The notes under the pieces: model-generated
The model's input: the letters and a program-made list of their open reading frames with translations, nothing else
Databases searched by the model: none
What the model was told of the DNA's origin: nothing
Part shown: in pieces, positions 1-12,047 of the stretch
Layout: every line of letters starts with the position of its first letter
How positions within the stretch are numbered: position 1 is the stretch's first letter
Translations under genes and position numbers: made by a program
Source of the DNA: Scenedesmus sp. ARA3
Taxonomy: Eukaryota > Chlorophyta > Chlorophyceae > Sphaeropleales > Scenedesmaceae
Reading direction: 5' to 3'
DNA: 64,000 nt
Assembly (NCBI GenBank): GCA_004335835.1
Contig: RWJK01001224.1
Location: forward strand, 1,185 to 65,184

Positions 1-471
1 TCCTGACTGGGGTTCCCACTCCTCGTTGAGTGGAGCATGTAATGTAATGTAATGTAATGCAACTTCTTCTCGGCGCGTGGGATGGCTGCTGTACGAGGCT
101 TCACAGATCCCGCCAACTTCTACGGCTGGTATGACGGCAATATGGAACAGCGGCTGCAGGACCGGGAGAAGTACTTTGCTGATGGGCCGGACCACAAGGT
201 GCTGTGTGACAGCCCCAGCTTGTACCTGGACAGCTTTTTGCAGGTGCGTTGCTGGTCCCGTGAGCAAAACTATGGAAAGGTTAATGGTGTAGTCGGCTCT
301 TTGCCATGCCAGATTGTTCCTGCTTGAACTGTACGTTGTTGTTCAGGAAAGCAAGCCACAAATAATCACCAACCACCAGCACACCTGGCCATCAAACTTG
401 AGACACGTGTTGCATTACATTACATTACATTACATGCTCCACTCAACGAGGAGTGGGAACCCCAGTCAGGA
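1..471. repeat. Perfect 60-bp inverted repeat around an exon
   Basis: Bases 1-60 are the exact reverse complement of bases 412-471. The 351-bp spacer holds the first visible exon of the neighbouring gene and part of its intron. The inner end of each arm is a short pentamer tract (TAATG/CATTA units). The left arm starts at the window edge, so the repeat may continue outside. It could be a hairpin-type element, a local inverted duplication, or an assembly fold-back; the sequence alone does not decide. Confidence 0.9.
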
Positions 472-792
472 GCCAACGAGAGGCTCATGGGATAGTTGCA
501 CTCGTTGTATTGGTGCGCGTGTCCTCCCCCCAAATGCACAGCTCATTGAGGACGGCGGCTATGGCTTCGAGCTTCTGCGCGACACCATTGCAAGCTCAAG
601 AACCTGAGCGAGGAAGAGATGCCCCAGACAGACGAGGAAAGGATCCAGACCTGGGTCAAGCAACAGTCCAAAACCGCAGGCTGCAACTTCTACGAGCACT
701 ACCAACAGTGGGGTTGGCCGCTGTTGGAGGCCACAAAGGCAGCGCTGGCCGAGTACCCTGTTTGCGGCAACTACGATGATTACAATAACTAA
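82..792 (+). CDS. Unidentified protein, two visible exons, apparent frameshift
   Basis: I do not recognise this protein. Exon 1 runs from an ATG at 82 to 243, with donor CAG|GTGCGT. Exon 2 starts after the acceptor at 540-541 and is in phase (LIEDGGYGFELLRDTIA). After about base 592 the frame breaks: the natural continuation (KLKNLSEEEMPQTDEERIQ ... CGNYDDYNN) is one base out of register and ends at TAA 790-792. A single missing base would restore a continuous C-terminal half rich in aromatic and acidic residues. In-frame TAA at 55-57 supports the ATG at 82, unless earlier exons lie off the left edge. Either a sequencing/assembly indel or a recent pseudogene would explain the break. No signal peptide or membrane helix is evident. 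Confidence 0.5.
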
Positions 793-1498
793 TTGAAGCA
801 GTTGAATGGACCACAGTGTAGCGTTGCCAACATGCGGCACTCGCTAGTACACACGAATTGATTGTGGACTGCCACTCAATGGCAGTGACAGTGACTGTGA
901 CAGCCACGTGAATGAGTGGTTGTCTTGAACGAGTACAACACATCAACTAATCCATTTTTTTTATTGATGTCCTTGTGTTGCATAGCTGATTAGTGCGTCA
1001 AAACACGTGATGGCACCAACCATGGTGCACTTGTGTGTCGTGCCATGTTTGCGGAGAAAACTAGTGAGCATTACAGCTCGCACTAGCATGATGGTTGTAA
1101 CGTAACGGGGTCTTTAGGCCAAGATCGTTGCAATGACCATGAAACAGTCTGCCACATCCATTGTGGCGATGCACTGCTTGGCTTGTCTAGTTAATGTTTG
1201 TGACAAAGAGCTGTGCGTCTGCAATTTTACTGCCAAGCCCGTGCTACATATCTTGCTCTTGCTTGCTTGATGTCTTGCATTACTATTGAGCTTAACAGAG
1301 CATGCACATTGATGATCCACCTTCCTCTCTATAGGCCCTTGATTCATGGTAACATGATGATGCAAATTCCTTGTCGAAGGTTCCAACCCTGGAGTGAGGT
1401 TGAGCTTGACAACTATGATTGCGTCACCATGTGCTTGCACTTGTCTGTAGTCTTGACATAGCATAACACATCTCATCCATGCCAGCAGCAACAAAACT
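793..1498. other. Intergenic spacer, convergent gene ends
   Basis: This spacer lies between the stop of the first gene (+) and the stop of the choline kinase gene (-). A TGTAA motif, the usual chlorophyte polyadenylation signal, occurs near 1096 on the + strand. Otherwise I see no gene, repeat or RNA structure here. Confidence 0.5.
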
Positions 1499-3165
1499 TC
1501 ACCTGCGCTGCAGCCCTGCCGGCCTTGTGAGCAGATACTGCTGCCAGCGCTGCTGCCCATACCCCTCAAAGTCGAAGTCCACGTCAGATATCTTGCTCTG
1601 GATCACGCCCCACAGCGCCCATAACAGGTGCGAGCATGCCATGTAGGCACCAGAGGCCGCCATCAGCGAACTGACCAGCCTGGTGAAGCAAGCCACGTCT
1701 AGCTGCCGCGTGTTTGCAAGCAGGCGCCGGTCCGGCTGGTGCAGCTCCAGCCAGCTCCACACGCTGCGCAGCTCCGCTGCTGCCGCCCCGGCCGCCGCCG
1801 TTGCGGATGCAGCACTCGGAGACTTCACAGCCTCAGCTGCAAGATGTTGTTGTTGCTGCTGCCAGCCGCCGCCCTTGCTGCTGCACTGCGATGCCGTCTC
1901 ACTGCACGTCTCCCACGCGGTGCTGTCCGCGTACGTGGCTGCATCCGTGTCCACAGGCATGGACAACACGGAGCCGCCCCTGCTGCTCATCATGCTCCAC
2001 AGCGAGGTGCCGTCGCCGACACTCTCCCTGTCATCGAGGTCATCTTGGATGCTACCGCCGACGCTGCTGCCGCCAGCACCCCGCATGCCGAGCCTCAGCC
2101 CTCCTCCTAGCCCCGCATCTCCTCCTAACCCGCCAACGAACCGCACGCTAGCTGAGGCGTGCCCTAGCGCCGCTTGTCCCTCTGCTATCGTGATGCCTAG
2201 GCCTTCCAGCAGCGCGCGTAGGTAGGCTTCTACAAATGCCCGCCGCTGCTGCTCGTCCGGGACTTTGTCAAAGTCTAGCACGTGCGGCTCCTGCGTGTGG
2301 TAGTCGGCCGCCCACTCGCACCAGTGGTTGGCGATGTCAAACGCGACCGGGTTGAAGCCACTGTACTCGTAATCAATCAGCGTGAGCAGCGCCGGCTGAG
2401 ATGCGTCAGCTTCTGCGGGCGCGTCTGCTGCGGTGGCTGCTGCTGCAGCTGTTGAAGACCCAAGCTGGAGACTTGTGGTCCCACCTGCAATAGCTGGCGC
2501 CTCGAGTTGCTTGCCCTTGTTGCTATTGCTATTGCGGTTGCGGCCGCCAGTGCTATCGCGGCGCTGCTCAGCATCACTGAGGCCGCTACTGCTGCTCCTG
2601 CCGATGGTGCATGGCAGCGCGCTGCCGTCATCACCCTCGCTGTCTGAAGAGCTGCCATAGTCGCTGCTGCTGCCGCTGCTGCTGTCGACGTCGCTGCCCC
2701 GGAAAGTTGGGAACTCGATGCCTGGAGCATCAGCGATGGCATGAGCACAGTGGCAAGCGCAGGGCAGATGCAGACACGTGAGTCAAACATGCCAAATAGC
2801 TGCATTGCGTGTGATCTGGCAAGCACGAAATGCTGCAAAACACACCACCATGGCAACAAGTACGTCGCAATCCCCGCAGCGCCAAGGCAAGTGCTAGCTG
2901 CTCCACATCCATATCTAAAGTGACAATCAGCAGCACCTGCAACTGTAACTACTGTACATAAACCATGACTTGCATGCTCAGTTACCACTCACCAGCGGCA
3001 GGCTGCCGCCGCTCCCGCCTCAGCCGCCGGTAGTAGCTTGCACCCTTTGCAGCTGCTGCTGCTGCATCCTGTGAGACCTCGCTGCGGCCCTCAAGCACAG
3101 CCCTCCGTTCAACTGCTGCTGCTGCTGCTGCTGCCGAAGCCCTGTTGCGGCTACCTGGCACATCC

Positions 3166-3211
<46 letters not shown>

Positions 3212-6200
3212 GTGAGCCGGCGGAGATGTGTGTGGGCTGCGGCAGGATTGCGTCTGCGTCCTCGCTGTCTTCTGCTGACTCCGAGGTGTCTAGGCAGCTG
3301 GTGCTGATGCGGCCGCGCCTGTGCACGCGGCCTTGGGCCTCTGCTGCTGCAGCAGCTGCACCAGCGCCAGCTGCACCTGCAGAATGTGTCAAGGTGGCGG
3401 CTTCATAAAATTTGGTGAGCGGCCGCGCAGGTGCAGGCATACAGAATGCTTGAATGTGTAAGACCAACAAAAGACATGCGCGGGATTGTATGTGCACTGC
3501 CATATGGTTAGCTACTAGCATGCTTGCAGCCTGCAGATGGCAACTTAAAACCACCTGCATCACATACACAGCTGCTGCACACAGGACCCTGTACGCACAG
3601 CCACATCACAACAGCTACTTGTGCACAAGTCCGATAGCATGCACGCTACAGCTCATGTCTCTTTATTGCAGACCATACCTGGGATGCCAGCTGACACAAA
3701 CAGCTCCCCAGCCGATGAGGAGTGCCGCAGCACAGCAGCAGCAGACGGCGGCTGCAGCCCAGCAGCAGCCACTGCTGCTGCCCCGAGGCTCGCCTGACTC
3801 CCAATTGATGCCGCACTCGCTGTTCTATCCCCAGCAGCAATGCTGCCGCCGCCGCCAGCATGCTGCATCCTCAGAGCGTCCAGGCCAGGGGGAGCTCCCA
3901 GTGCATTAGGGAATGAGTCTGGACGCTTTCCCCGCTCAGGGGATTGCCCCCTGGGCCTTGCTTTCATGCCTGGCAGCACTAAGCTGCCGTCTGGTAGCTG
4001 CATGTTGGCCGGGCTGCGGCCCCTGAGGTTTAGCGAGGTCGCTGAACCCGACTCGTGCATCTTGGCTGGCAGGGAGGCTACTGAAGGCGTTGGGCTGCTG
4101 CCTGCCAGTGCAATACCTGAGAAGTCCGTCACTTCTGAAGGCAGCGAGTCGATAGAGTGACCGCGTACGAGGCCGCCGCTGCTGGTGAAGCTGGCGCTGG
4201 GCTGAGCAGGCCCAGCAGCAGCAGCAGCGGCGGCAGCTGCAGCAGCGGCAGCCGCAGAGTATGCGGCTGTACCGTGCGCGGTGCTGCTGCTGCTGCTGCT
4301 CATCTTGTGGTGCTCGTGGTGCTGCTGCAGCGCTGCTGCTGTTGCCACGGTGTGCCCCGCAGCCGCTGCACCAGCCCCATCTGCTGTAGCAGCTGCTGCT
4401 GCTGTGTCTGCCAACCCTAGGCCCGTGAGCTGCTGTGACAGCCCCGCAGCTGCTGCACTGCTGTCTGCAGCAGCAGCATCTCCTGCAGCTGCTGCTGCTG
4501 CTGCTGTTGGGCCTGCAGGAGCCATGATGTTGCCGTACTGCAGGTCGTTGTGGCAAGCAGCCACCCAGCAGGGGTGAGCTGCACACAGTGCCTGCTGCAG
4601 CTGCATGATCTGCGGGGTTGAAAAAGAGAAACAAAAAAAACCCGCACAGCAAAGAAGCAGCGGCAGCACCAGTGCGCGGCATGCGTGAGGTGGTGTTGAG
4701 TTATCTTCTGCAGCTGATTTCGAACTGCTGGTGGCGCCATTAGCTGCATGCTGAAACTATGTTTGTCAACCATACAAGCAAACTGGGCACGGCATCTGCA
4801 CAGGCAGCGGCATGCGCGCCTGGACCATTTGTACGCACACCATACACAAGGCTAAGCAGCCCATCGCACACAGCTGCGCCGATGCAAAGAGGGCCTAGGC
4901 TGCATTACTGCTGTCTGTTTCAAGTGGCAGCTCAGCTGGCAACCCAGCATGCTGACACACATCATAACTCAGGCTGCAGCTCACCTCATCCTCCAGCCCC
5001 GCCATGCCCAACTGCTGCAGCTCCTGTGCACTGCAGTGCTCCTGCGCCAGCCTGTGACAGCCATGCAACCAAACATGACGCCAGACATAACATAAGTTCA
5101 GGCTGCTGCTCACCTCATCCTCCAGCCCCGCCATGCCCAACTGCTGCAGCTCCTCCCCGCTGCAGAGCTCCTGCGCCAGCCTGCCAGACGCACAACCAAA
5201 ACATCACAAAAAATATTCATAACAACAAAAACAGCTGCTCACCTCATCTTCAAGGCCTGCCATGCCCATCAGCTGCAGCTCCTGTGCACTGCAGTGCTCC
5301 TGCGCCAGCCTGTGCCAGACGCACAACCAAAACATGACGCCAGACATGACTCAAGTTCAGGCTGCTGCCTCACCTCATCTTCAAGGTGTGCCATGCCCAT
5401 CTGCTGCAGCTCCTCCCCGCTGCAGTGCTCCTGCGCCAGCCTGTGCCAGGCCTGCAGCCGCCCCCACAGCTGCACCGGGCCCTGGTGGTGCTCGTCACCA
5501 GCCAGCACCTCAGACTGCAGCAATGCATGCAGACAGAACAGCAACGCCGACAGGATGTTTCAGGGCGATTTCAGTGATGGTTATTAGGGTTTAGGCTTGA
5601 GGGAAGCCTGCCCCACAGCTGCACAGGACCCTGGTGGTGCTCATCACCAGCCAGCGCCTCGGACAGCAAGCAAAACATAGTTCAGGCTGTTTCGGTGGTG
5701 CCAGTGCTGGAGCACTGATGGCCTCGCAGACTGCCAGCTCATGCGTGTCAGCTGCTGCCAGCGTGGCATGTGGTCTGGATGCATGCTGGTGGCTCTGTTT
5801 CAGTTCAGATACATATCACAACAAGCATTTTCCAGGAGTTCCCCAGCTTCTACTGGGGCCTCGTCACACACGCAGTGCTGGCGACCGCACCGCTGCTGCT
5901 GAACACCGAACAAGAACCGCAGCGCCGCCACCCACCATGCGCGAATGGAAGTTTGCCACGGTGTGTGCAATCGCCTCGCTGACTGCCGGCTCATGCAAAT
6001 CAGCCGCCGCCAGCGTGACGTGCTGCGCCAGGAACTGCTCCACGCGCCCGTTGCCAAACAGCAGCAGCAGGCGGGGACCCAGGCCTGCTGCTGACACACT
6101 CTGGAAGGTGGCCACCTCTGCTGCGCGGTCAAAGAGGTCACTGGCGCTGGCGTGCACGCGCATCAGCACCAGCTGCAGTGAAACAGATCAAAAAGATACA

Positions 6201-6760
6201 AAACGATACAGAGGAAGATGCAGGGGTTGAGAACTGCTTAGGTGGAACTGTGTTGGGCTGCACATGTGCGACGACTGGCTGTAGACGACTGTGTGTGAGA
6301 ATCGACGGCGCAACACACATGCTGCTGCTGCTGCTTCTGCTGCTGCTACTGCTTGGAATGCACAATTCAAAGCTCAACACGCATCTGTGCGAACTGCACA
6401 AGCTGAAAGTTCGCACAAGCTGCATTCATGGCGTGTTTGCCTTGTCACCATGGCAAGTAACAAGGCTGCCACATGCATCTACAACAATGTGTAACAAACA
6501 CCACACTTGCAGAATGCCTGAGTGAGTAATTGTCTGACACAAAGCCGTTTGTTGACGGTGCCATCATATCCTTTTCTGCTGAGCTTGCTGAGGCTGTCCC
6601 TGCTGCGCTGCCCACCTGAGTTTCTTTGCCACCCTCCTGCAGCCCGCAGCGGTACACCAGGTTTGTCATGGCCCCAGAAAACTGCTCAACTGTGATGTTC
6701 TCCTCGGTCGCCTGTAGCAAAAGTAGCGTCGATGCAGGCAGCAGCAGTGTATATGCAGGC

Positions 6761-6807
<47 letters not shown>

Positions 6808-7135
6808 GGCAGCAGCTGTAAGCAGGGTATCCCCTATCAGCACGCACAGCTCGCTGTAGAGCTGCATTACTTGTTCAGATGTTGATTCTCGCTGCGTTGC
6901 GCCTAAATGACGCGACCGTTGCAGCACTCCTTGGCAGCACTGACTAGGGTCATGACAAAAGATAGCTGCAGCAAGCAGGCAGCCCCCTCACCGACTCCCA
7001 TCCTTCCAGCAGCTTCAGCACTCCGAGTAAAGCCGCTTTAGGGCGATCGACCAACAGCGGCACGTCGACGAAAGTGTCTGAGGCCGTTGCTGGAGGGGCT
7101 GCCATGTGCCCCTGCTCCATCACGGGAGATGACAT
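1499..7135 (-). CDS. Choline/ethanolamine kinase with giant low-complexity insertion
   Basis: Phosphorylates choline and/or ethanolamine with ATP, the first step of the CDP-choline/CDP-ethanolamine route to membrane phospholipids; probably cytosolic. Seven exons keep frame: 7135-6992, 6711-6616, 6172-5936, 5514-5374, 4609-3679, 3376-2993, 2721-1499 (about 1,051 residues; family members usually have 350-450). Family landmarks in order: N-terminal GAMTNLVYRC (residues ~60-70), LFDR and FGNGRVEQFL in exon 3, LWGRLQAW in exon 4, the Brenner phosphotransferase motif CHNDLQYGNIM (~225-235), the choline kinase motif IDYEYSGFNPVAFDIANHW (~758-776), and the C-terminal LWALWGVIQ / VDFDFEGYGQQR. The two catalytic motifs are normally a few tens of residues apart; here about 520 Ala/Ser/Gln-rich residues lie between them. 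A second insert of roughly 150 residues follows the IDYEY motif. Substrate preference cannot be read from sequence. The start is the first ATG with an in-phase donor. Confidence 0.92.
4970..5372 (-). repeat. Three truncated copies of choline kinase exon 4 end
   Basis: Downstream (in gene direction) of exon 4, its 3' part plus donor recurs three times, beginning near 5239, 5111 and 4982 on the + strand, period about 128 bp. Each copy still reads RLAQE(H/L)CS..ELQQ.GMAGLEDE followed by a GTGAG donor. The copies lack the exon's LW...W start. Small acceptors inside them would change frame if used, so I treat them as intronic duplicates rather than exons. Confidence 0.85.
5605..5772 (-). repeat. 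Degenerate copies of choline kinase exon 4 start and exon 3
   Basis: 5607-5668 resembles the 5' part of exon 4 (LAGDEHHQGPVQLW region), but the acceptor AG is lost. 5714-5770 resembles an internal stretch of exon 3 (the 5966-6020 region). Both lie in the intron between exons 3 and 4 and look like older members of the same duplication process. Confidence 0.65.
6762..6808. repeat. (CAG)n microsatellite in choline kinase intron 1
   Basis: About 14 CAG units on the + strand, which is (CTG)n on the coding strand, lie roughly 50 bp upstream of the exon 2 acceptor. Confidence 0.9.
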
Positions 7136-7744
7136 ACACTGTTTAGGATATTGTGGTCAACAAAGTGTCGCGCGTCGCAAGCCCAGAACAGGATTCCCAC
7201 CCAGAACACAGTATCGTGGCACCCAGAACTATGTACGAGCAGTTCAAGAAGCCAGCGGAGTTCAGTACACCCCCGTTACTTGTAAGCAACTGCAGACCGA
7301 GCTACGCACTGATATCTCGCCTGCAGCTGCCTGCAAAGCCTGCAACCCTAAACCTTGGGGTGCAAGCTTGCTGGTATCACAGCAGCATCAGCGCCACTAC
7401 GCTGTTGCCCAGCTGCGCTGCAGGCAGATCCGTCCAAGCCAAAACACACAATGCGTAGGGTGCTGCACACGTGGACATGCGTCAACATGCAGCCCACATT
7501 GCTGAGCCCATGGTCTGCCAGAGTGCGGCACTGCATGCCAGTGGGACGGCAATGATTATGAGCTGGCAGTGCATGCACATGCCAAACACGTGTTCCAAAC
7601 ACATAAACACGGCAGCTGCCCCCACATTCACAAGACGAATCAAACTGTTCACATAAACAAGGCTGTACATGTCATAAGTCTACACAAACCGCGCTGCACC
7701 TGCTCCTGCAGGCCACATGCGGCCAATGGACATCAGCACACGAG
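7136..7744. other. Intergenic spacer / choline kinase promoter region
   Basis: This 609-bp spacer lies between two head-to-tail minus-strand genes, holding the 3' end of the coiled-coil gene and the presumed promoter of choline kinase. I see no convincing core-promoter motif and no additional gene. Confidence 0.5.
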
Positions 7745-9350
7745 CTAGCCTGCAGCTCCCGTTTCCAGTTTGATGCATGCTGCTGCTGCAGCCTCCTGCA
7801 AGCTAGCAGCTGCCTTCAGGTGTGCCTTTACATGCAGCAGCAGCCCTTGCGGGTCACTGGTGCCGGTCACTCGAAACAGCCTCTGCAGGCATTGTGCAGC
7901 GCTCAGGCGGGCAGCACCGCCTCCTACATCACCAGCTTGCCCTGCTGCATCATCATCCTTCAAAAATCTTACAGCTGCAGCTGCACCCAAGCTGCAGAAA
8001 TGGTTGGTGTCATGCCTGCTGCTGTTGCTTGCTGCCAGCTGTGTCTGCTGTGCTGACAGCTGCTGCAGCACGCCGGCCCTGCAGGCCCTGCCTGCTTGAA
8101 GCTGCTGCTCCGCTGCTGCCAAGTCTCGCTTTGCTGCATCTCTGGCATGCTGCACCTGCAGCAGGTGTGCCTTGGTCTGCAGTGCATGCAGCAGTACACG
8201 ATGTTGCATTGCTTGAAGGTGCGCAGCTGTGCAGGACCAGCGTGCTTCGGCATCCTGGCTTTGTCTAGAGTTCGTCATTTTACAATGTGTCAACCAGCAG
8301 ATGAACTGTGCAAGGTGCAATGTTCTGGTCTGGTCTGCTGGTGCACCCACGCCGACCGATGACAAACAATTCTGATCCTTTCTGCTGGTGCACCAGCGCT
8401 GATCAATAACAAACACTACAACGCAAGCAGTTGACACCAGCGCGACTGCCCTCAGAACGCATGTGACTGCATCACAGGCACATCCTGTTTCATTTGTACA
8501 TAGCACCGCCTGTACATGGACCAGCAGCGCCAGCTCTAGCCTCTAAGTCGCTGCCGCAGGCTGCAGGGTGCGTAACCATCTGTGTTGGGTTGCTTCCCAC
8601 ACAGCAGCAACATACCTTGGCTATGAGCTGCTGCTGCCCTGCAAGCTGGCTCCTCAGCTGCTCCAGCTGCCGCTCAAAGTCTGCATGCCCCTGCTTCAGC
8701 TGCTGGACGACATCAGTGTACTGCTGCTGAGTGTATAGAGCCTCAGCCAGATGTGCGGATGCATCTGCCAGCTGCGCCTGTAGTTGCTGGGCGCGGCGCT
8801 GTGCTGGCGAGTCCTGCACTTGAGCTGCAAGGCACGCAGTGCAGACAGCATTTGATTCCTGCAGTCGGCTGAGGAACTTGGCAACCAGTAGCATGCTGAT
8901 CAATCTGAATAGCGGCATGCAAGTCTGTGTGAAAACAACTTGGTTGCTTTGGCAGGTTGTGGCTGTGCGAGCAGCAGCTTGGCACTGCTAGCCTGGCTCA
9001 GGCTGGGTCCTGAAGGGACCCTGGGCTGAGCATTGCTGTGTTTGATGGTTGCTGCCACTGATTGAAGGTGTCAGCTGCCGCGCACCTGCAGTAACCGCCT
9101 CCAGCTGCTGCCACTCAGCAAATATTCGCTCCAGGTCAGCTGCCTGCTTCCGCCGCTGCTCCAGCAAGCCATCGTACTGCTTGCGTGCTAGCTGTGCCTC
9201 CCTCTCCAGACTCTGCAAGCTTTGTGCACTGCTGCTGTTTGGCTGGCTCGCTAGTTTACAAGCAACTTTAAGTTCAGCGACCTCTTGTTTGAGCTGGTTC
9301 AGGATGAGGGTGGCAGCATGAGGTTCACATGACACAGCCATGGCATGCAT
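7745..9350 (-). CDS. Coiled-coil protein, possibly ODA docking-complex/CCDC63-like
   Basis: Three exons keep frame: 9350-9086, 8824-8616, 8254-7745, giving 327 residues. Exons 1 and 2 and the first half of exon 3 are heptad-rich (e.g. LEREAQLARKQYDGLLEQRR, VVQQLKQGHADFERQLEQLR), so an extended coiled coil over residues ~15-220 is likely. The last ~70 residues contain AQCLQRLFRVTGTSDPQGLL, which faintly resembles the conserved tail of ODA1/CCDC63/CCDC114-type axonemal proteins; I regard this as a hint, not an assignment. The ATG at 9350 directly follows an AG, so an upstream exon is possible; a different frame around 9300-9500 is open but unproven. There are no membrane segments. Confidence 0.6.
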
Positions 9351-9686
9351 CTGCTGCTTGACTAGGGCTGTGGTGCTTGCAGGTGCCGTCTAGATTTGCA
9401 GCATCACACGAATGCGTTCTTGTTGCAAAATCTTTAAAGTATGGTAAGGCCTGCTCCACATCCAGCTTCTGGTTCTTGAAGAAGTGGCAGTTATCGAGGG
9501 TTCTTGCTCAGCACTTGCACTGCAATATAGGCGACCTTTCATTTGCCCAGCAGGGAGGTCAACGCATCAACAACTGAAAGATGGACGTGTCTGAAACGCA
9601 TTTGTATGTTTGTTGTTGCGATGTGGTCTACGTAGTCTTCAGGTTGTCCTGCAGTGCCCACCAACAGTCCAATTTCTTGACCAGCT
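9351..9686. other. Short divergent intergenic region, putative shared promoter
   Basis: These 336 bp separate the minus-strand coiled-coil gene from the plus-strand BTB gene, so they probably hold both promoters. I recognise no specific element. Part of it (9380-9520, minus strand) has an open frame that might be an extra 5' exon of the coiled-coil gene. Confidence 0.4.
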
Positions 9687-12014
9687 TTGCCTGGCGCGGC
9701 TAGCATGCAGCACCCCGTGTTGCGGAAACGACAGCAAAAGCCCCCGTCATCTGAAGCTGTGGCCGCAGCTGATCTCAAGGCCCTGGTGACAGAGTACAGC
9801 AGCAGGTACAGCAGCAGCCTCAAGCATCACTGCATGCATACGGTCATGTTGCCAGTGTCCGACAGGATTGATTGGAGCGTGTACACACGAGTGCCGGTAG
9901 CAGTTCTGCAGTGCGTCACTGGTCAGCCTGCTCACATCGCAGTGCTTGACAGCATGCAACAGCCACACTGCTGTGACTGTTGATATGTCTGGGCAATTCT
10001 CGACTTCTGCGCCACCTGTGCACGCAGGTGGGAGGTTCAGGCAGCTTGTAAGGGCACCACAGATGCAGCAGCTCAGCTGCAAGCCGCGAAAGGGCTGGCC
10101 GCTCTGCTGTCACATGTGCAGCAGCACCACAAGGCAACCTGCAGGCGGGCAGAAGTCAGGTGCGTGCCTTTGCACTCGCAAGCAGCATGCAACATGACGG
10201 TTGAGCATCTTGCAGGCACTCTTATGTACTGCACAACATGCACACGACAAGCATTGAGCAATTGATCGTCCTGCAAGCAGTGCTGTCACGAAGGTTGTGT
10301 CTGTTCTGCTGGCCTTGCCAAAGCCCAGCTACACACAAGTTGCAAGACCACCAAAAGTTCAAGTGTGCAATTTGAACTGCTCATGTATGTTCTGTTTCTG
10401 CAGGCAGCACTTCAGCCAGCAGCTGCCTCCGTGCCTGCTCATAGCGCTGCTCAGCAGCCGCTCAGCAGATGCTGTCAGTCTCTCCCTGGATGCTTTGCTG
10501 GGCGTGGCTCGGCTGCTGCCTGGGCTGCTGCCAGTTCAGGCAGCTGCCCGGCTGCTGGAGCTGCTGTGTAGCAACATGCATGGTGAGCAACAGCAGGACC
10601 CGTTGTTACTGCGGTGTAGTAGCTGCTGCACTCATAGCGCTGCTCAGCAGCCGCTCAGCAGATGCTGTCAGTCTCTCCCTGGATGCTTTGCTGGGCGTGG
10701 CTCGGCTGCTGCCTGGGCTGCTGCCAGTGCAGGCAGCTGCTCGGCTGCTGGAGCTACTGTGCAGCAGCGCGCATGATGAGCAACAGCAGGAATGGTGTCA
10801 CAATAGTGTAGTAGCTGCTGCGCGAGCGCTGAAGCTGGTTCTGGTTGCGTACTGCTCGAGCACAGCTGTGTGTCATGCCTTGCTTGTAGTGCTCTCAGCA
10901 TCCGCATGCCAATTTCTGCATGTGGCCACATACGCGCAAAAATTCAAGTCTGCTGCTGCTGTGCTGCTGCAGGTGCTGTGGCAGCTCGGCTGCTGACAGA
11001 GCAGCTCACGCACTGGCTCTTCAGTCAGCTGTGGGGCCCCTACTGGCTAGCAGCAGGCACAACAGGGCAGCTGTACCAGCACATAGCACAGCAGCTGCTG
11101 CCGGCATTGAGCGGCAGCAATGGCAGGGCGGCAGGCGCAGCAGCAGCTGCAGCAGCGCAGGATGCATTTGCCAGTCAAGTAACGCTGCTGGCTAGGCTTG
11201 CTTCACTGTCGGAGCAGCAGGTTGTGCCGCAGCTAGCTGGCGACGTGGCTGATGCGAGCAGGTGGGCTTGGCAGTTGGCTGCAGGTGCACTGGCTGCTGG
11301 TTGCTTAGTGCTCGTGTGTGCCATGCGTTAGCTTCTGTTTGAGCTATTCCCTGCTGTCAGGAAACCGCAGCCCATCATGCAGTGCATGTGCATGCCATGC
11401 TTACTGACTTGCTGTGCTGTGTGTCTGCCCATGCACGCTGCTGCTGCTGGTGCTGCTGCTGCTGCTGGTGTAGGTGGCTGCATCTGTTAGTGCAGGCCTG
11501 CTGCCCTCAACCTGCAGCAGCCGGCAGCCCCTCCTACTCACTGCTGCTGGACAGCTGCTGCCAGCTGCTGCACTCCCTCAGCGCAGCGGCAGCCGTCACA
11601 GCAGCGCTGCAGCAGCAGCAGGGCTTGCGGCTGCAGCTGGTTGCGCTGCTGCACAGGGTGCTGCATAGGTTGGGCTGATGGGGTGGAGTCTGCTATTCAC
11701 CAGTTGGATGCTAGTGTATTAATTGGTCACTTGCTGCAGCAAGGTTGGCCCGCCGCACATACTTGTGTTTGAAGCTCGCAGATGTCGACCAAGTGCTGCT
11801 CTTTGCTGACTAGCAGCCTACATAATGCTGGTTTACATGCTGTGCCTGACAACTATTTACTGTATTGTGTGAAGTGTTTGTGCGAAACCATTGCATTGCT
11901 GCTTGCAGGCCCTGCTGCACCAAAGAGGCTGATGACAGCTCAGTCTCGCGCTGGATCCACGCAGCACACGCAGCCAGCCTGCCTGTGCTGTGGATGGAGG
12001 ATGCAGCGTCACTG

Positions 12015-12047
<33 letters not shown>

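Noticed and set aside
4970..5372. Choline kinase exon 4 copies as mutually exclusive alternative exons
   Set aside because: Copies lack the exon's own acceptor, and the internal AG sites would shift the frame, so functional alternative use is unlikely, though decoy use is possible.
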